A stretch of DNA of 64,000 nt from Mycolicibacterium sarraceniae (GCF_010731875.1 NZ_AP022595.1:4764256-4828255); one strand, 5' to 3'; shown: positions 19,168 to 30,200, numbered from the stretch's first letter. Numbers and translations: made by a program. Notes: generated from the sequence alone by a model not told the origin.

Positions 19168-21380
19168 GCCTTGTCCAGGTAGTCGATCCGGTCACCACCG
19201 GTGAACTGTCCGGCCAGGACCATCATCCCCCGATGGCCAGGGTCGTGGGCGTGGATCGCCTGAGCCACTTCCCGCGCGTCGAGAATGACTTCGAGATGTT
19301 CAGCCAGCGACAAGAACCGCAAACTGATGGGCCGCCCGGATTGATTGAGCCCCAACACATCTCCCTCGCGGCGCTCCTGCAGATCCAGGTCGGCGAGGAC
19401 GAACCCATCGAGAGTGCCTGCTACCGCGGTCAACCGGTCGCCCACCTTGGAGCCCTCCGGGAACTTTGTCGCCAGCAGGCACAGGCTCGCGTGCGGGCCA
19501 CGCCCGATCCGCCCGCGCAGCTGATGAAGCTGGCTGATGCCGAACCGGTCGGCGTCCATCACCACCATCACCGTCGCGTTCGGCACATCGAGCCCCACCT
19601 CGATCACGGTGGTGCACACCAGAACGTCGATCTCCCCGGCCCGGAACGCGGCCATCACCGCATCCTTCTCATCGGCGGCGAGACGGCCGTGCATCAGGCC
19701 CAGCCGCAGCCCGGCCAGCGGCCCTTGACCCAACTTGTCACGCAAGGCCACAACGGTCTCAGCGGGCGGACCCTCCTGCGCGGCAGCGGTCTTGTCGTCC
19801 TCGTCGATGCGGGACGCGACGACATAGGCCTGCCTGCCCTCGCCTACCTCTTCGATGATCCGTTGCCACGCCCGGGCCAGCCACTGCGGCTTGTCCTTGA
19901 TGAAGATCGTGTTGGTGGTGATCGGCTGGCGCCCGCGCGGAAGTTCACGCATCGTCGAGGTTTCCAGATCGCCGTACACGGTCAGCGCCACGGTCCGCGG
20001 GATCGGCGTCGCGGTCATCACCAGAAAATGTGGTGTCAAATCACCAGGAGCCTTGGCGCGCAACCGGTCTCGCTGCTCCACACCGAACCGGTGCTGCTCG
20101 TCGACGACCACGAAACCCAGCCGCTTGAACTCCACCGCGTCCTGCAGCAGCGCGTGAGTGCCGATGACGATGCCCGCCTGCCCGGAGGCGACCTCGTCAC
20201 GCACCTGACGCTTCTGGGCCGCCGACATCGAGCCGGTCAGCAACGCCACCCGGGTCGCGCCGTCCTCACCGCCGAGCTGACCTGCCATCGCGAGCGGACC
20301 CAGGACGCTGCGGATCGACTGCGCATGCTGGGCGGCAAGGACTTCCGTCGGCGCCAGCAGCGCGCACTGGTAGCCCGCATCGACCAGCTGCAGCATGGCC
20401 AACACCGAGACGATCGTCTTGCCGGAACCGACCTCACCCTGCAGCAGCCGGTTCATCGGCTTGGTCGCCGCCAATTCCGCACTGACCACACCGAGCACCT
20501 CACGTTGTCCGGCGGTCAGCTCGAACGGGAGCCGGCCCATCAGCGCGGCGGCCAGCCCGTCGTCACGAAGCGGCGCGGGCGGTCCGGATTCGCCGAGTTC
20601 GCCGTGCCGGCGCTGGGCCAGCGCCCACTGCATGCCGACGGCCTCGTCGAACCTCAGCCGCTCACGGGCGGCCTCCCGTTCGGGTTCCCGCTCGGCGAGG
20701 TGAATGTCACGCAGGGCGGTGCCCTCGTCGACCAGACCACGTTGCTCCACAACAGCTTTGGGCAGCGGATCGTCTATCGGGTCGAGCACGGCCAGCACCT
20801 GCTGCACGCAGGCGTAGATATCCCAACTCTGCAGCTTGGAGCTGGCTGGGTAGATCGGGAAGAAGTCGCGCTCGAAAGCCGACATGGTCAGTTCACCGCT
20901 CGGCGACGTTGAGGTGTCGGCGATCGTCTTGAGGGATTTACTGCCGAATACCCGCCCCTTCGGCGACTGTAGAACCAGGAAGTCCGGATGGGTCAGCTGC
21001 ATAGTGCTGTTGAAGAAGCCGACCTCGCCGGACAGCATCAGGCGGACGCCCGCCACCACGTCCTTCTTGAGGAACTTGGCGTTGAAGAACGTCGCGGTGA
21101 CCTTGCGCCGGCCCTTGCCCAGCGTGATCACCAGGTATTCGCGCTTGGGTTGCCGGCTGGTCCACCGGACGTCGGCCTTCTCGATTTCCCCGACCAGGGT
21201 GACGTGCTCGCCCTCCTCCGGGAGCACCTCGTCCTCGCCCCACACCGACATCCCGTGGATGTACTTGCGGGGATAGTGCCGCAACAAGCCGTCGACGGTG
21301 CGGATGCCGAACACGTCCTCGAGCAGTCCGGCGGCCTTGCCGCCCAGGATGGCGTCGAGCCGGTCACTGAGGCCGACCAC
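19164..21380 (-). CDS. recG: ATP-dependent DNA helicase RecG
   Basis: Branch-migrating helicase acting on stalled forks and recombination intermediates. The 738-residue protein has the N-terminal wedge/OB domain and a two-lobed SF2 motor: Walker A GEVGSGKT, motif II VVDEQHRFG (DEQH), motif III MTATPIPRT, and motif VI QLRGRIGRG. GTG start at 21380. It lies 2 bases after the FakA-like gene and overlaps the next gene downstream, forming a run of three. Confidence 0.97.
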   Translation of the reverse strand: MVGLSDRLDAILGGKAAGLLEDVFGIRTVDGLLRHYPRKYIHGMSVWGEDEVLPEEGEHVTLVGEIEKADVRWTSRQPKREYLVITLGKGRRKVTATFFNAKFLKKDVVAGVRLMLSGEVGFFNSTMQLTHPDFLVLQSPKGRVFGSKSLKTIADTSTSPSGELTMSAFERDFFPIYPASSKLQSWDIYACVQQVLAVLDPIDDPLPKAVVEQRGLVDEGTALRDIHLAEREPEREAARERLRFDEAVGMQWALAQRRHGELGESGPPAPLRDDGLAAALMGRLPFELTAGQREVLGVVSAELAATKPMNRLLQGEVGSGKTIVSVLAMLQLVDAGYQCALLAPTEVLAAQHAQSIRSVLGPLAMAGQLGGEDGATRVALLTGSMSAAQKRQVRDEVASGQAGIVIGTHALLQDAVEFKRLGFVVVDEQHRFGVEQRDRLRAKAPGDLTPHFLVMTATPIPRTVALTVYGDLETSTMRELPRGRQPITTNTIFIKDKPQWLARAWQRIIEEVGEGRQAYVVASRIDEDDKTAAAQEGPPAETVVALRDKLGQGPLAGLRLGLMHGRLAADEKDAVMAAFRAGEIDVLVCTTVIEVGLDVPNATVMVVMDADRFGISQLHQLRGRIGRGPHASLCLLATKFPEGSKVGDRLTAVAGTLDGFVLADLDLQERREGDVLGLNQSGRPISLRFLSLAEHLEVILDAREVAQAIHAHDPGHRGMMVLAGQFTGGDRIDYLDKA

Positions 21381-21382
21381 GG

Positions 21383-23032
21383 TTACTCCACCCCGATCAG
21401 CAGGGCGTCACCGCGATGGCCGGTGGCATAGGTCGCGAATTCGATACCGGGATGGCGGCGGTGGATGTGGTCAGCCAGTGCGGCGGCGACGGCGGGATCG
21501 GTTCCGTCGCCGAGCAATACGGTCACCAACTCCCCGCCGGCGACCAGCAACAGGTCGATCAGCCCGGTGGCCGCGCCGGTCACGTCGTCGGCGACCACCA
21601 GCACCTCGTCGCCGGCGATGCCGAGGCCGTCACCGGGTTCGCAGGCGCCAGCCCACGTCAGCGCCTGTTCGGTGGCGGTGCGCACCGAACCGTGCCGGGC
21701 CGCGGCGGCCGCCCGGGCCATCGAGAAGCCGTCATCGACGGCGTGGCGGGCCGGGTCGTGGACGGCGAGTGCGGCCAGCCCCTGCACCATCGATCCGGTC
21801 GGCAACGCGACGACGTCGATGCCCCAACCGATTCCGGCCGTGCAGCCGGAGACCAGCTCCTCAGCCGCCACATAACCGTTGGGCAGCACCATCACCTGGG
21901 CGGCGCCGGTGTCGACGAGCGCACGTACCAGCTCCCGGGCGCTGATGCCATTGGTCGGGTCGGCCAACGCCACGGCCGGACGCAATACGCAGGCGCCCTC
22001 CTGGCCGAAAAGCTCTGCGGCGCCATCGCCGTCGACGACGGCGAGCACCGCACGGTCCCGGCTCCAGCTGCCCGGCGATACCCGGGCCGGCCCCGCGCTC
22101 AGCACCGAGATCTGAATGTGACTGACCGTACCGGCGGCCAGCCCCGCCTCGACCGCGGCGCCGGCGTCGTCGGTGTGGACGTGGATCGAGTGGCGATCGG
22201 CGTCGGCGCTCGCGGCGATCGCCACCGAATCGCCGAGCTGCTCCAGCCGGGCGCGCAGCGGGTCGAGCGCGGCGGCATCGCAGTCGGCCAGCAGATACAT
22301 CACCTCGAACTGCGGCGGCCGGGGTGCGGCGGTGACACCGTCCAGCCGTGGTGGCCCCGGCTCGTAGGCCTCCCGGTGGGGCGTATGTCCGGTGACGGTG
22401 GCGGTCAGCGCATCGATGAGGACGAGGAAGCCACGCCCGCCGGCATCGACCACACCCGCCTGCGCCAGCGCGTCGAGCTGATGGGGCGTGCGGTCCAGCG
22501 CCGCGACCCCCGCCTCGCCTCCGGCGGCCAGCGCCTCGGCCAGGTTCGCGCCGTCGGCCGCGTAGCGCTGGATCGCGTCGGCGACGGCCTGCAACACCGA
22601 CACGATGGTGCCGGCCACCAACTGCCCACCCATCGAGGAGACCACCAGTCCGACGGCGTGCCGCAGCGCGGCCCCGAGCAGAACCGCGTCGATATCGGCC
22701 AGCGAGCCGCCGGTGTCCTCGGCCGCTGATGCCGTGACATCGGCCAGAGCGCGCAGGATCTGCGACAGGATCACCCCGGAATTTCCACGGGCCCCGTGCA
22801 GTGCCCCCTCGGACAGGGCGGCGGCCATCAGGCTGACGTCACCGGAACGTTCCGCGGATGTCGCCGCATCCAGTGCGGCGCGCATGGTGAAAAGCAGGTT
22901 GGTTCCGGTGTCGGCGTCGGCCACCGGGAACACGTTGAGCCGATTGATCTCGTCGGTGTGAGTGATCAGGTCGCCAACGGCGCTGTGAGCCCAGTCGCGC
23001 AGGGCCGATGCGTCCAGCCGCCGGTCCGGCAT
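21383..23032 (-). CDS. DAK2-domain (FakA/YloV-like) protein
   Basis: A 549-residue protein related to FakA, the ATP-binding subunit of fatty acid kinase. The DAK2 domain is at the N-terminus with the Mg/ATP motif FPVADADTGTNLLFT and ARGNSGVILSQI, followed by a middle linker and a C-terminal DegV-like/DAK1_2 domain (about 330-549). In M. tuberculosis the equivalent is split into Rv2974c and Rv2975c; here it is intact. ATG at 23032 follows GAGGAGGTG; the frame to 23062 is longer than needed. Whether it phosphorylates fatty acids is inferred from the family. Confidence 0.87.
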   Translation of the reverse strand: MPDRRLDASALRDWAHSAVGDLITHTDEINRLNVFPVADADTGTNLLFTMRAALDAATSAERSGDVSLMAAALSEGALHGARGNSGVILSQILRALADVTASAAEDTGGSLADIDAVLLGAALRHAVGLVVSSMGGQLVAGTIVSVLQAVADAIQRYAADGANLAEALAAGGEAGVAALDRTPHQLDALAQAGVVDAGGRGFLVLIDALTATVTGHTPHREAYEPGPPRLDGVTAAPRPPQFEVMYLLADCDAAALDPLRARLEQLGDSVAIAASADADRHSIHVHTDDAGAAVEAGLAAGTVSHIQISVLSAGPARVSPGSWSRDRAVLAVVDGDGAAELFGQEGACVLRPAVALADPTNGISARELVRALVDTGAAQVMVLPNGYVAAEELVSGCTAGIGWGIDVVALPTGSMVQGLAALAVHDPARHAVDDGFSMARAAAAARHGSVRTATEQALTWAGACEPGDGLGIAGDEVLVVADDVTGAATGLIDLLLVAGGELVTVLLGDGTDPAVAAALADHIHRRHPGIEFATYATGHRGDALLIGVE

Positions 23033-23177
23033 CGGCACCTCCTCGCGATCCCTGACACACACACGGCGTTGTCGAGACAGCTTATCCAGTCGGCCGGACA
23101 GTTCGATGTCGGCGCTACTATCGGACCAGTTCAGAGAGGTTCGAGCGCGCGTGCGGAGCGAACGTGGCGGCGGATTT

Positions 23178-23206
23178 TGGCGTTCGGTTCACCGGGCGGC
23201 TATCCT
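23178..23206 (+). promoter_or_regulatory. Candidate promoter for rpmB
   Basis: TTGGCG (23178-23183) and TATCCT (23201-23206) are separated by 17 bases, resembling a SigA promoter. It lies about 70 bases upstream of the rpmB start, in the gap between the divergent DAK2 gene and rpmB. Confidence 0.45.
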
Positions 23207-23274
23207 AGTCAGGTTGTCGGGTCACCCGTTTCGGTCGTTGGCCCCCAGGAACACGTTCGATAGAGGAGTTCTAC

Positions 23275-23469
23275 ATGGCTGCCGTGTGCGACGTCTGCGG
23301 AAAGGGCCCCGGCTTCGGTAAGTCGGTGTCGCATTCCCATCGCCGGACCAGCCGTCGCTGGAACCCGAACATCCAGACCGTGCACGCCGTGGCCCGTCCC
23401 GGCGGCAACAAGCAGCGTGTCAACGTCTGCACATCGTGCCTGAAGGCCGGCAAGGTCACCCGCGGCTAA
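23275..23469 (+). CDS. rpmB: 50S ribosomal protein L28, zinc-ribbon type
   Basis: A 64-residue L28 protein of the large ribosomal subunit. It contains two CxxC pairs (VCDVCGKG and VCTSCLKAG), so it is the zinc-binding C+ form rather than the zinc-free paralog. Core residues [12 protein letters not shown] are present. ATG at 23275 follows GAGGAG at about 8 bases. A terminator hairpin follows directly. Confidence 0.96.
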   Translation: MAAVCDVCGKGPGFGKSVSHSHRRTSRRWNPNIQTVHAVARPGGNKQRVNVCTSCLKAGKVTRG

Positions 23470-23485
23470 GTCCGTTTCGACCGGT

Positions 23486-23505
23486 GCCCACACCGACGTG
23501 TGGGC
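23486..23505 (+). terminator. Terminator hairpin after rpmB
   Basis: GCCCACAC-CGAC-GTGTGGGC forms a perfect 8-bp stem with a 4-base loop, 17 bases after the rpmB stop and before the convergent ung gene. No T-run is present. It may serve both strands. Confidence 0.55.
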
Positions 23506-23551
23506 GCACCAGATTGAGTAGGTCTCAGCGCGACGTCAATCTCGGCGTCGG

Positions 23552-24274
23552 TTAGGGCAGTCGCCAGTCGATCGGCTCGGCACCCATCCCGGTCAGCAGT
23601 TCGTTGGCGCGGCTGAACGGCCGCGAGCCGAAGAATCCTCGTGACGCGGACAGCGGCGACGGATGCGCTGACTCGATCGCCGCGCACCGACCACTCCCCG
23701 GGTCGCTTCGCTGCTGCCCGGCGGTCCCCCCAAGCATCGGCTTGAGCGTCGACGCATCCCGGCCCCACAGGATCGCCACCATCGGTTGATCGCGCGCGAC
23801 CAGTGCCCGGATCGCACATTCGGTGACCGCTTCCCAGCCCTTACCCCGGTGCGACGCCGGCGTGCCCGGCGCGACGGTCAGCACCCTGTTGAGCAGCATG
23901 ACGCCCCGCTGGGACCACGGGGTGAGGTCACCGTTGGCCGGTTGGGGGTAGCCGAGGTCGGCGGTGTATTCGGTGAAAATGTTGGACAGGCTGCGCGGCA
24001 ACGGCCGCACATCGGGGGCCACCGCGAAACTCAAGCCGACCGCGTGCCCCGGCGTCGGGTAGGGGTCCTGGCCGACGATCAGCACCCGCACCTCGTCGAA
24101 CGGGAAGGTGAACGCGCGCAGCACGTTCGGCCCGGCGGGCAGATAGCGCCGGCCGGCGGCGATCTCGGCCCGCAGGAACTGCCCCATCTGCGAGACCTGA
24201 TCGCTGACCGGGGCCAGCGCCTGCGCCCAGCTGTCGTCGACGAGTTCGGTCAGCGGCCGGGCACTAGAAGTCAC
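23552..24274 (-). CDS. ung: Uracil-DNA glycosylase
   Basis: Excises uracil from DNA to start base-excision repair. Family-1 motifs are present: [16 protein letters not shown] with the catalytic Asp, and [18 protein letters not shown]. The 240-residue protein carries about 12 extra residues (about 182-194, rich in G/S/Q/R) between STLKPML and IESAHPSP compared with the M. tuberculosis protein; they are encoded by a short GC-rich repeat. The insertion is in frame and outside the catalytic motifs. GTG at 24274 matches the normal N-terminus; the frame to 24421 is over-long. Confidence 0.95.
   Translation of the reverse strand: MTSSARPLTELVDDSWAQALAPVSDQVSQMGQFLRAEIAAGRRYLPAGPNVLRAFTFPFDEVRVLIVGQDPYPTPGHAVGLSFAVAPDVRPLPRSLSNIFTEYTADLGYPQPANGDLTPWSQRGVMLLNRVLTVAPGTPASHRGKGWEAVTECAIRALVARDQPMVAILWGRDASTLKPMLGGTAGQQRSDPGSGRCAAIESAHPSPLSASRGFFGSRPFSRANELLTGMGAEPIDWRLP
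23697..23730. repeat. Short GC-rich repeat, copy 2 (inside ung)
   Basis: CCCCGGGTCGCTTCGCTGC followed by TGCCCGGCGG matches the copy at the 3' end of pca in the same orientation. It encodes the extra loop of Ung. Confidence 0.45.
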
Positions 24275-24297
24275 GGACGTCAACCTACCGATGGAGC

Positions 24298-25254
24298 TCA
24301 GTCGAAGGACTGCCAACCCGCCGAGCCGGCCCAGGGCCGCCCGCCCACCAAGACCTCGGGCGCACCGTCGGCCACCGTGCCGATCACCCGCCAACCCGCC
24401 GGCACCGCACCGGGAAAGCACGCCACGAGCGCGTGATCTTCACCACCGGAGAGCACCAGATCCAACGGGTCGACACCAGCCGCCGCGGCCGCCGCGGCGA
24501 CCGCGTCCACATCGGGTGCCAACGCATCAGTCATGAGATCGATGGTGACCCCGGATCCTTCGGCGATATGCCCGAGGTCGGCCAGCAGCCCATCCGAGAC
24601 GTCGGTCATAGCCTGGGCCCCGACCTCCGCGGCCGCGCTCCCCTGCCCGTAGGGCGGGCGCGGCACCAGATGCCACCCGCGTAGTTCCTCGAATCCGCCA
24701 ATCCCCTTGTTCCACAACAAATATCCGGCGCCCGAGCGGCCGAGCTCACCGGCGACAGCCACCACCGATCCGGCCCGGGCGCCGCTGCGCAACACCGGGG
24801 CTCGCCCACCGAGATCGCCCAGCGCGGTCACCGACACCACCCACTGCGGGCTAGCGACCAGATCACCGCCGACGATACCGGCACCCAATGGGCCGGCCTC
24901 CTGCCACATCCCGTCGGCCAGCTCCTGCACCGAGGACACCGGGGTATCCGGCGGGGCCCCGAACCCGACGACGAACGCGCTGCACCGCGCGCCCATCGAC
25001 TCGACGTCGGCAGCGTTCTGCGCGATGGCCTTTCGGCCGACGTCCTGGGGCGCCGACCAGTCCAGCCTGAAGTGCCGGCCTTCCACCAGCATGTCGGTGG
25101 TGACGACGACGCGCCCGTCGGGCGTGCTCAGCACCGCCGCATCATCGCCGGGGCCCACGCTCACCCCGGCCGGCTGACGGCGATCCGACACCAGCCGGTC
25201 GATCACCGGAAACTCGCCCAGCTGACGCAGAGTGGGCTCACCGGAGTTGGTCAC
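24298..25254 (-). CDS. thiL: Thiamine-monophosphate kinase
   Basis: Phosphorylates thiamine monophosphate to the active cofactor thiamine pyrophosphate. The 318-residue protein has the AIR-synthase-like fold: GPGDDAAVL with Mg-binding Asp residues, [23 protein letters not shown], and the second-domain [16 protein letters not shown] and [13 protein letters not shown] at 25254 follows GGAGGGGAGG; the earlier in-frame start at 25278 would place that ribosome binding site inside the gene. It lies 23 bases upstream of ung on the same strand. Confidence 0.95.
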   Translation of the reverse strand: MTNSGEPTLRQLGEFPVIDRLVSDRRQPAGVSVGPGDDAAVLSTPDGRVVVTTDMLVEGRHFRLDWSAPQDVGRKAIAQNAADVESMGARCSAFVVGFGAPPDTPVSSVQELADGMWQEAGPLGAGIVGGDLVASPQWVVSVTALGDLGGRAPVLRSGARAGSVVAVAGELGRSGAGYLLWNKGIGGFEELRGWHLVPRPPYGQGSAAAEVGAQAMTDVSDGLLADLGHIAEGSGVTIDLMTDALAPDVDAVAAAAAAAGVDPLDLVLSGGEDHALVACFPGAVPAGWRVIGTVADGAPEVLVGGRPWAGSAGWQSFD

Positions 25255-25383
25255 GGCACCTCCCCTCCTGTCGCACACGCTGATCGGTGCGGCAACCTGC
25301 GGTACGTTTTCCCTGCCGGCCTAGGACACGTCAGTCTAGGGCGGCATCGCACACGGGCGAGCATCGAGACGAGGAGACAACGG

Positions 25384-25620
25384 GTGATGGAGGCTTACAT
25401 GCTGATCCAGACCGAGGTCGGCCGCGCCGAGGTCGTCGCCAAACAGGTGGCCGCGCTGCCCGGTGTGCTGTCGTCGGAATATGTGACCGGACCCTACGAC
25501 GTGGTGGTGCGGGTCGGCTCGGCCAGTGAAGCCGACCTCGCCGCCACCGTCGTGCCCAGTATTCAGCAGATCACCGGGATCACCCGAACCCTGACCTGCC
25601 CCATCGCCGATGCCGACTGA
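25384..25620 (+). CDS. Stand-alone Lrp/AsnC ligand-binding (RAM) domain protein
   Basis: A 78-residue protein consisting only of the effector-binding domain of Lrp/AsnC regulators, with no helix-turn-helix. Features are EAYMLIQTEVGRA, LPGVLSSEYVTGPYDVVV and a C-terminal CP. Such domains oligomerise and bind amino acids; the target here is unknown. GTG at 25384 and ATG at 25387 are adjacent candidate starts after GAGGAG. It overlaps the next gene by 11 bases. Confidence 0.85.
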   Translation: MMEAYMLIQTEVGRAEVVAKQVAALPGVLSSEYVTGPYDVVVRVGSASEADLAATVVPSIQQITGITRTLTCPIADAD

Positions 25621-26170
25621 ACCTGTCCCCACCGAGAACAGCACCCAGGACGGTCCGCCACGCGCCCTGCTGATCGCGGGTGTAGTGGTGGGGATCGTCT
25701 CGATCGGCGCTGTCCTGGGTATCGCCGCCACCCGCCAGGCCCCGGTCCAGCCAGTGGTCGTCGCGGCCGTGCCGGCGCCCAAAGCAGATTCCTCGACGTG
25801 CGCATCCCTGCTCAGCGCCCTGCCGACCAACCTGGGTGAATTCCGCCGGGTGGTCGCGGCGGACCCGGTGCCGCCGGGAGCGGCCGCGTGGCGTGGGGAG
25901 GCCGACAACTACCCGGTCATCATGCGGTGCGGAATCGACCGGCCGGCCGAGTTCGTGGTCGGCTCCCCCATCCAGATGGTCAACGCGGTGCAGTGGTTCC
26001 GGCTCCAGGACCCGGACATCGACCACAGCACCTGGGTCACCGTGGATCGCCCGGTCTACGTGGCGCTGACGCTGCCGACGGAGTCGGGGCCAACCCCCAT
26101 CCAGGCGTTATCGGATGTGATCGCGCGCGCCATGCCTGAGGTTCCGATCGATCCGAACCCGGCGCGCTGA
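25610..26170 (+). CDS. DUF3515-family membrane-anchored protein (Rv2980-like)
   Basis: A 186-residue protein with a short cytoplasmic N-terminus, one transmembrane segment (about 19-41) and an extracytoplasmic DUF3515 domain. Two cysteines (STCASLLSALP and IMRCGID) probably pair. DUF3515 is confined to actinobacteria and lies beside ddlA and thiL in mycobacteria; no function is established. The start overlaps the RAM-domain gene, so the two are cotranscribed. It converges on ddlA with only 1 base between stops. Confidence 0.85.
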   Translation: MPTEPVPTENSTQDGPPRALLIAGVVVGIVSIGAVLGIAATRQAPVQPVVVAAVPAPKADSSTCASLLSALPTNLGEFRRVVAADPVPPGAAAWRGEADNYPVIMRCGIDRPAEFVVGSPIQMVNAVQWFRLQDPDIDHSTWVTVDRPVYVALTLPTESGPTPIQALSDVIARAMPEVPIDPNPAR

Positions 26171-26171
26171 G

Positions 26172-27296
26172 TCAGCGCAGACCGGTTCCTCGGGCCAGTG
26201 CGGTCTCGACCATGGTGCTCACCAGCGTCGGGTAATCGATACCGCTGGCGGCCCACATCCGCGGGTACATCGAGATCGTCGTGAACCCGGGCATCGTGTT
26301 GATCTCGTTGACTACCGGACCGTCGTCGGTGAGGAAGAAATCCACCCGGGCCAGACCCTGGCAGTCCAGCGCTTCGAACGTTTGAATTGCCAAGCGCTGC
26401 AATTCTTCTGCCATATCGTCGTCGATCTTGGCGGGCACGTCGAGTTCGGCGCCGTCATCGAGGTACTTGGTGGCGAAATCGTAGAAGCCGTCCTCGCGAC
26501 CGTGCACGCCGGCCACCCTGATCTCCCCGATGGCGCTGGCTTGCACTGATCCGTCGGGGAATTCGAGCACACCGCACTCCAGCTCGCGGCCTTCGATGGC
26601 GGCTTCGATGATCACCTTGGGGTCGTGACGACGGGCGTCGGCGATCGCCAGCGTGAGCTCATCAGAGTTGGTGACCCGGCTCACCCCGATCGACGAACCA
26701 CCGCGCGCCGGCTTGACGAACATCGGAAAGCCCAGTCGCTCAATATCGTCCAGCGTCGGCATCGCTTGCTGCGCGCGCAGCACCACCTGATCACCGACCG
26801 GCAGCCCGGCCGCGGCCAGCAGCTTTTTGGTGAACTCCTTGTCCATACCGGCCGCGCTGGCGAACACTCCGGCACCCACGTAGGGCACGCCCGCCAACTC
26901 CAGCAGACCCTGGATGGCGCCGTCTTCGCCGTAGGGACCGTGCAGGATCGGGAAGACCACATCGACCGACGTCAGCATCTGCCCTGGCGTCTGGCCCAGC
27001 GAGACCAGCTCACCGCGGCGCAGCGGATCGGCCGACATCGCCAGGGCAGTGCCCGACTCCCCGGTGACCGCCGGCAGCTGCCGGTCGGTGATGGCCAGGG
27101 TCTCGGGACTGCCGTCGGTCAGCACCCACGACCCTTGCGGGGTGATACCGACGGCGACGATCTCGAAGCGTTCCGGGTCGAGGTTGCGCAAGATGCTGCC
27201 CGCCGACACACAGGAAATCGCATGCTCGGAGCTGCGGCCCCCATAGATGACGGCGACACGGATCCGGGGCCGGTCCGACGGCAGGCGGGAAGTCAC
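26172..27296 (-). CDS. ddlA: D-alanine--D-alanine ligase
   Basis: ATP-grasp enzyme that makes the D-Ala-D-Ala dipeptide for peptidoglycan; the target of D-cycloserine. The 374-residue protein shows [20 protein letters not shown] at the N-terminus, [12 protein letters not shown], the ATP-grasp core [16 protein letters not shown], and the Mg-binding end [27 protein letters not shown] start at 27296. The family-typical length supports the call. Confidence 0.97.
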   Translation of the reverse strand: MTSRLPSDRPRIRVAVIYGGRSSEHAISCVSAGSILRNLDPERFEIVAVGITPQGSWVLTDGSPETLAITDRQLPAVTGESGTALAMSADPLRRGELVSLGQTPGQMLTSVDVVFPILHGPYGEDGAIQGLLELAGVPYVGAGVFASAAGMDKEFTKKLLAAAGLPVGDQVVLRAQQAMPTLDDIERLGFPMFVKPARGGSSIGVSRVTNSDELTLAIADARRHDPKVIIEAAIEGRELECGVLEFPDGSVQASAIGEIRVAGVHGREDGFYDFATKYLDDGAELDVPAKIDDDMAEELQRLAIQTFEALDCQGLARVDFFLTDDGPVVNEINTMPGFTTISMYPRMWAASGIDYPTLVSTMVETALARGTGLR

Positions 27297-27356
27297 AACC
27301 TAGAGAGGCTACAGCCCGGGTGGTATCGGCACGATTCGACGCCGCGAACAGGTATT

Positions 27357-28463
27357 TCAGGCGTCGAGCGCGGTCAGAACGTCGGTGACCAGATCGTCGG
27401 TGTCCTCGATACCCGCCGAGATCCGGGCAAACCCGTCGGCCACCGGATCACCCCAGCGGGCGCGACGATCCACGCAGGTGTGGATTCCGCCGAAGCTCGT
27501 CGCGGCGACCAGCAGTTCACTGCGGCGCACCAGGGCGTGCACAGCGGCGGCGTCCGCGAGTTCGACCGAGACCAGGCCACCGAAGCGGCGCATCTGGGCG
27601 ACGGCTGTCGGGTGCGACGGGTCACCGGGCAATCCCGGGTACCGCACCGAGCGAACTCGCGGGTGTCCCGCCAGAGCAGTAGCCAACGCCAGCGCGTTCT
27701 GGCACTGTCGCTCGAAACGCAGCCCGACGCTGCCGAGGCTGCGCAACACCAGCCACGCTTCGAACGAACCGAGGATCGCACCGGCGAGCAGCCGCTCACG
27801 CTCCACAGCGGCCATCAGGGCGGGGTCGCTGCCCGAGACATAGCCCGCGAGCACGTCACTGTGACCGGACAGGGCCTTGGTGGCACTGGCCACCACAAGA
27901 TCGGCGCCCAGCGCCAGGGGTTGCTGCCCGAGCGGGGTCACGGTGGTGTTGTCGACCAGCAGCCGCGCCCCGCGGTGCCGACAGATTTGCGCCAACCGGT
28001 GCAGGTCCGCCACGTCCAGAGCGGGGTTCGTCGGGGTCTCGGCCAGCACCACATCGGCGTTCTCGGCGGCACCGCAGATCTCCTGGGCGCTCGCCTCACG
28101 AACCGTGATCCCTAGTGGGGCAAGGCTTTCAGACGCGAACCGACGTACCTGGTAGTAGCCATCGGCCGGCACGACCAGCACAGAACCAGGTGTGGCCGTC
28201 ACCCGCAGCGCCGCAGTGATAGCCGCCATCCCGGACCCGAAGGTCAAGGCGCCGGTGGCACCTTCCAACTGGGCCAGCGCGGCCTCGAGCTGGCGCCAGG
28301 TCGGATTGGAGCCGCGGCCGTAGGTGTTGGCTTCGCTGCCCTCGGCGTCGGAAAGATGGAACGCCGACGCGAGGACTGGGCCACGGCCGACCGGCTCGCC
28401 CGGAATCGGCTGGGAACTCACCGCTTTGACCGCGCGGGTGGAATCGCCGTAGCGCTCGCTCAT
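27357..28463 (-). CDS. Cys/Met-metabolism PLP enzyme (cystathionine gamma-lyase-like)
   Basis: A 368-residue fold-type I PLP enzyme of the cystathionine lyase/synthase family. The PLP Lys is in SATKALSGHSDVLAG; YGRGSNPTWRQLE and the GSGMAAI phosphate-binding region are also visible, along with SFGGIHTCVDRRARW near the C-terminus. It may cleave cystathionine or related sulfur amino acids; the exact substrate is not determinable. The M. tuberculosis locus, as I recall, lacks this gene here. ATG at 28463 was chosen; the open frame to 28754 runs into gpsA antisense of another frame. It is 7 bases downstream of gpsA, likely one operon. Confidence 0.85.
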   Translation of the reverse strand: MSERYGDSTRAVKAVSSQPIPGEPVGRGPVLASAFHLSDAEGSEANTYGRGSNPTWRQLEAALAQLEGATGALTFGSGMAAITAALRVTATPGSVLVVPADGYYQVRRFASESLAPLGITVREASAQEICGAAENADVVLAETPTNPALDVADLHRLAQICRHRGARLLVDNTTVTPLGQQPLALGADLVVASATKALSGHSDVLAGYVSGSDPALMAAVERERLLAGAILGSFEAWLVLRSLGSVGLRFERQCQNALALATALAGHPRVRSVRYPGLPGDPSHPTAVAQMRRFGGLVSVELADAAAVHALVRRSELLVAATSFGGIHTCVDRRARWGDPVADGFARISAGIEDTDDLVTDVLTALDA

Positions 28464-28470
28464 CTCTCGG

Positions 28471-29487
28471 TCACTCCGGTTTGACACTGCGGCCCAGCAG
28501 CAGTGCCACCGCCTGGTCGACCGACAAACCCTTGTGGCACACCCGGTGGACGGCATCGGTGAGCGGCATCTCGACGTCGTAGCTGGACGCCAGGGCCAGG
28601 ATCGATTCGCACGACGCGACACCTTCCGCGACGTGACCGCCCGCGGCCAGCTGCGCCGCCTCGATGGTCCCGCCCCGGCCGAGCCGTTCGCCGAAGCTGC
28701 GGTTGCGCGATTGGCTCGACGTGCAGGTGGCGACCAGATCGCCCACACCGGCAAGGCCGGCCAGCGTCGCTGGCTTGGCGCCCACCGCGATACCCAACCG
28801 CATGATCTCGGCCAGGCCGCGGGTGATGATCGCGGCCGCGGTGTTCTCCCCCAGACCGACGCCCGCGGCCATACCGCAGGCCAGCGCGATGACGTTTTTA
28901 CAGGCCCCGCCGACCTCAGTACCGATCACGTCGGCGTTGGTGTAAGGCCGGAGATAACCGGTGCTCAGTGCGCGCTGCAGAGCGACCGCACGACCGGAAT
29001 CGGTGCAGGCCACCACAGTCGCTGCGGGTTGGCCGTCGGCGATTTCGTCGGCCAGATTGGGACCGGACACCACGGCCACCTGGCTGGCGTCGACACCAGC
29101 GACCTGGACGATCACCTGACTCATCCGCATCAGGCTGCCCAACTCGATGCCCTTGGCGAGGCTCACCAGGGTGGCGCCATCGGCGATCAGGCCACGCCAC
29201 CCTTCGAGGTTGGCGCGCAAGCTCTGGGAGGGAACGGCGAGCAGCACGGTGGTCAGCCCGTCGAGAGCCTCGGCCGCATCGGTGGTGGCGCGGATCGTGC
29301 CCGGCAGCTTGATGCCCGGTAGATAGGAAGCATTGATATGTGTGGCGTTGATTTCATCGGCCACCTCAGCGCGGCGCGCCCACAACCGGACCTCGGAACC
29401 GGCCTCGGCCAGCACCTTGGCCAGTGCGGTCCCCCAGGCGCCGGCCCCCATCACCGCCGCGGTGCCCACCGTGCTGGTCATAGTCAT
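28471..29487 (-). CDS. gpsA: Glycerol-3-phosphate dehydrogenase [NAD(P)+]
   Basis: Reduces dihydroxyacetone phosphate to sn-glycerol-3-phosphate for phospholipid synthesis (M. tuberculosis gpdA2 equivalent). The 338-residue protein has the Rossmann motif [29 protein letters not shown], and [23 protein letters not shown] with the catalytic Lys. The C-terminal domain contains [19 protein letters not shown]. Start ATG at 29487, with another in-frame ATG two codons later. Divergent from fbiD across 77 bases. Confidence 0.96.
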   Translation of the reverse strand: MTMTSTVGTAAVMGAGAWGTALAKVLAEAGSEVRLWARRAEVADEINATHINASYLPGIKLPGTIRATTDAAEALDGLTTVLLAVPSQSLRANLEGWRGLIADGATLVSLAKGIELGSLMRMSQVIVQVAGVDASQVAVVSGPNLADEIADGQPAATVVACTDSGRAVALQRALSTGYLRPYTNADVIGTEVGGACKNVIALACGMAAGVGLGENTAAAIITRGLAEIMRLGIAVGAKPATLAGLAGVGDLVATCTSSQSRNRSFGERLGRGGTIEAAQLAAGGHVAEGVASCESILALASSYDVEMPLTDAVHRVCHKGLSVDQAVALLLGRSVKPE

Positions 29488-29495
29488 TAACGTAG

Positions 29496-30200
<705 letters not shown>

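Noticed and set aside
26625-28115. 496-codon plus-strand open frame
   Set aside because: Antisense shadow of ddlA and the PLP lyase, with no recognisable domain; GC-rich codon bias keeps such frames open.
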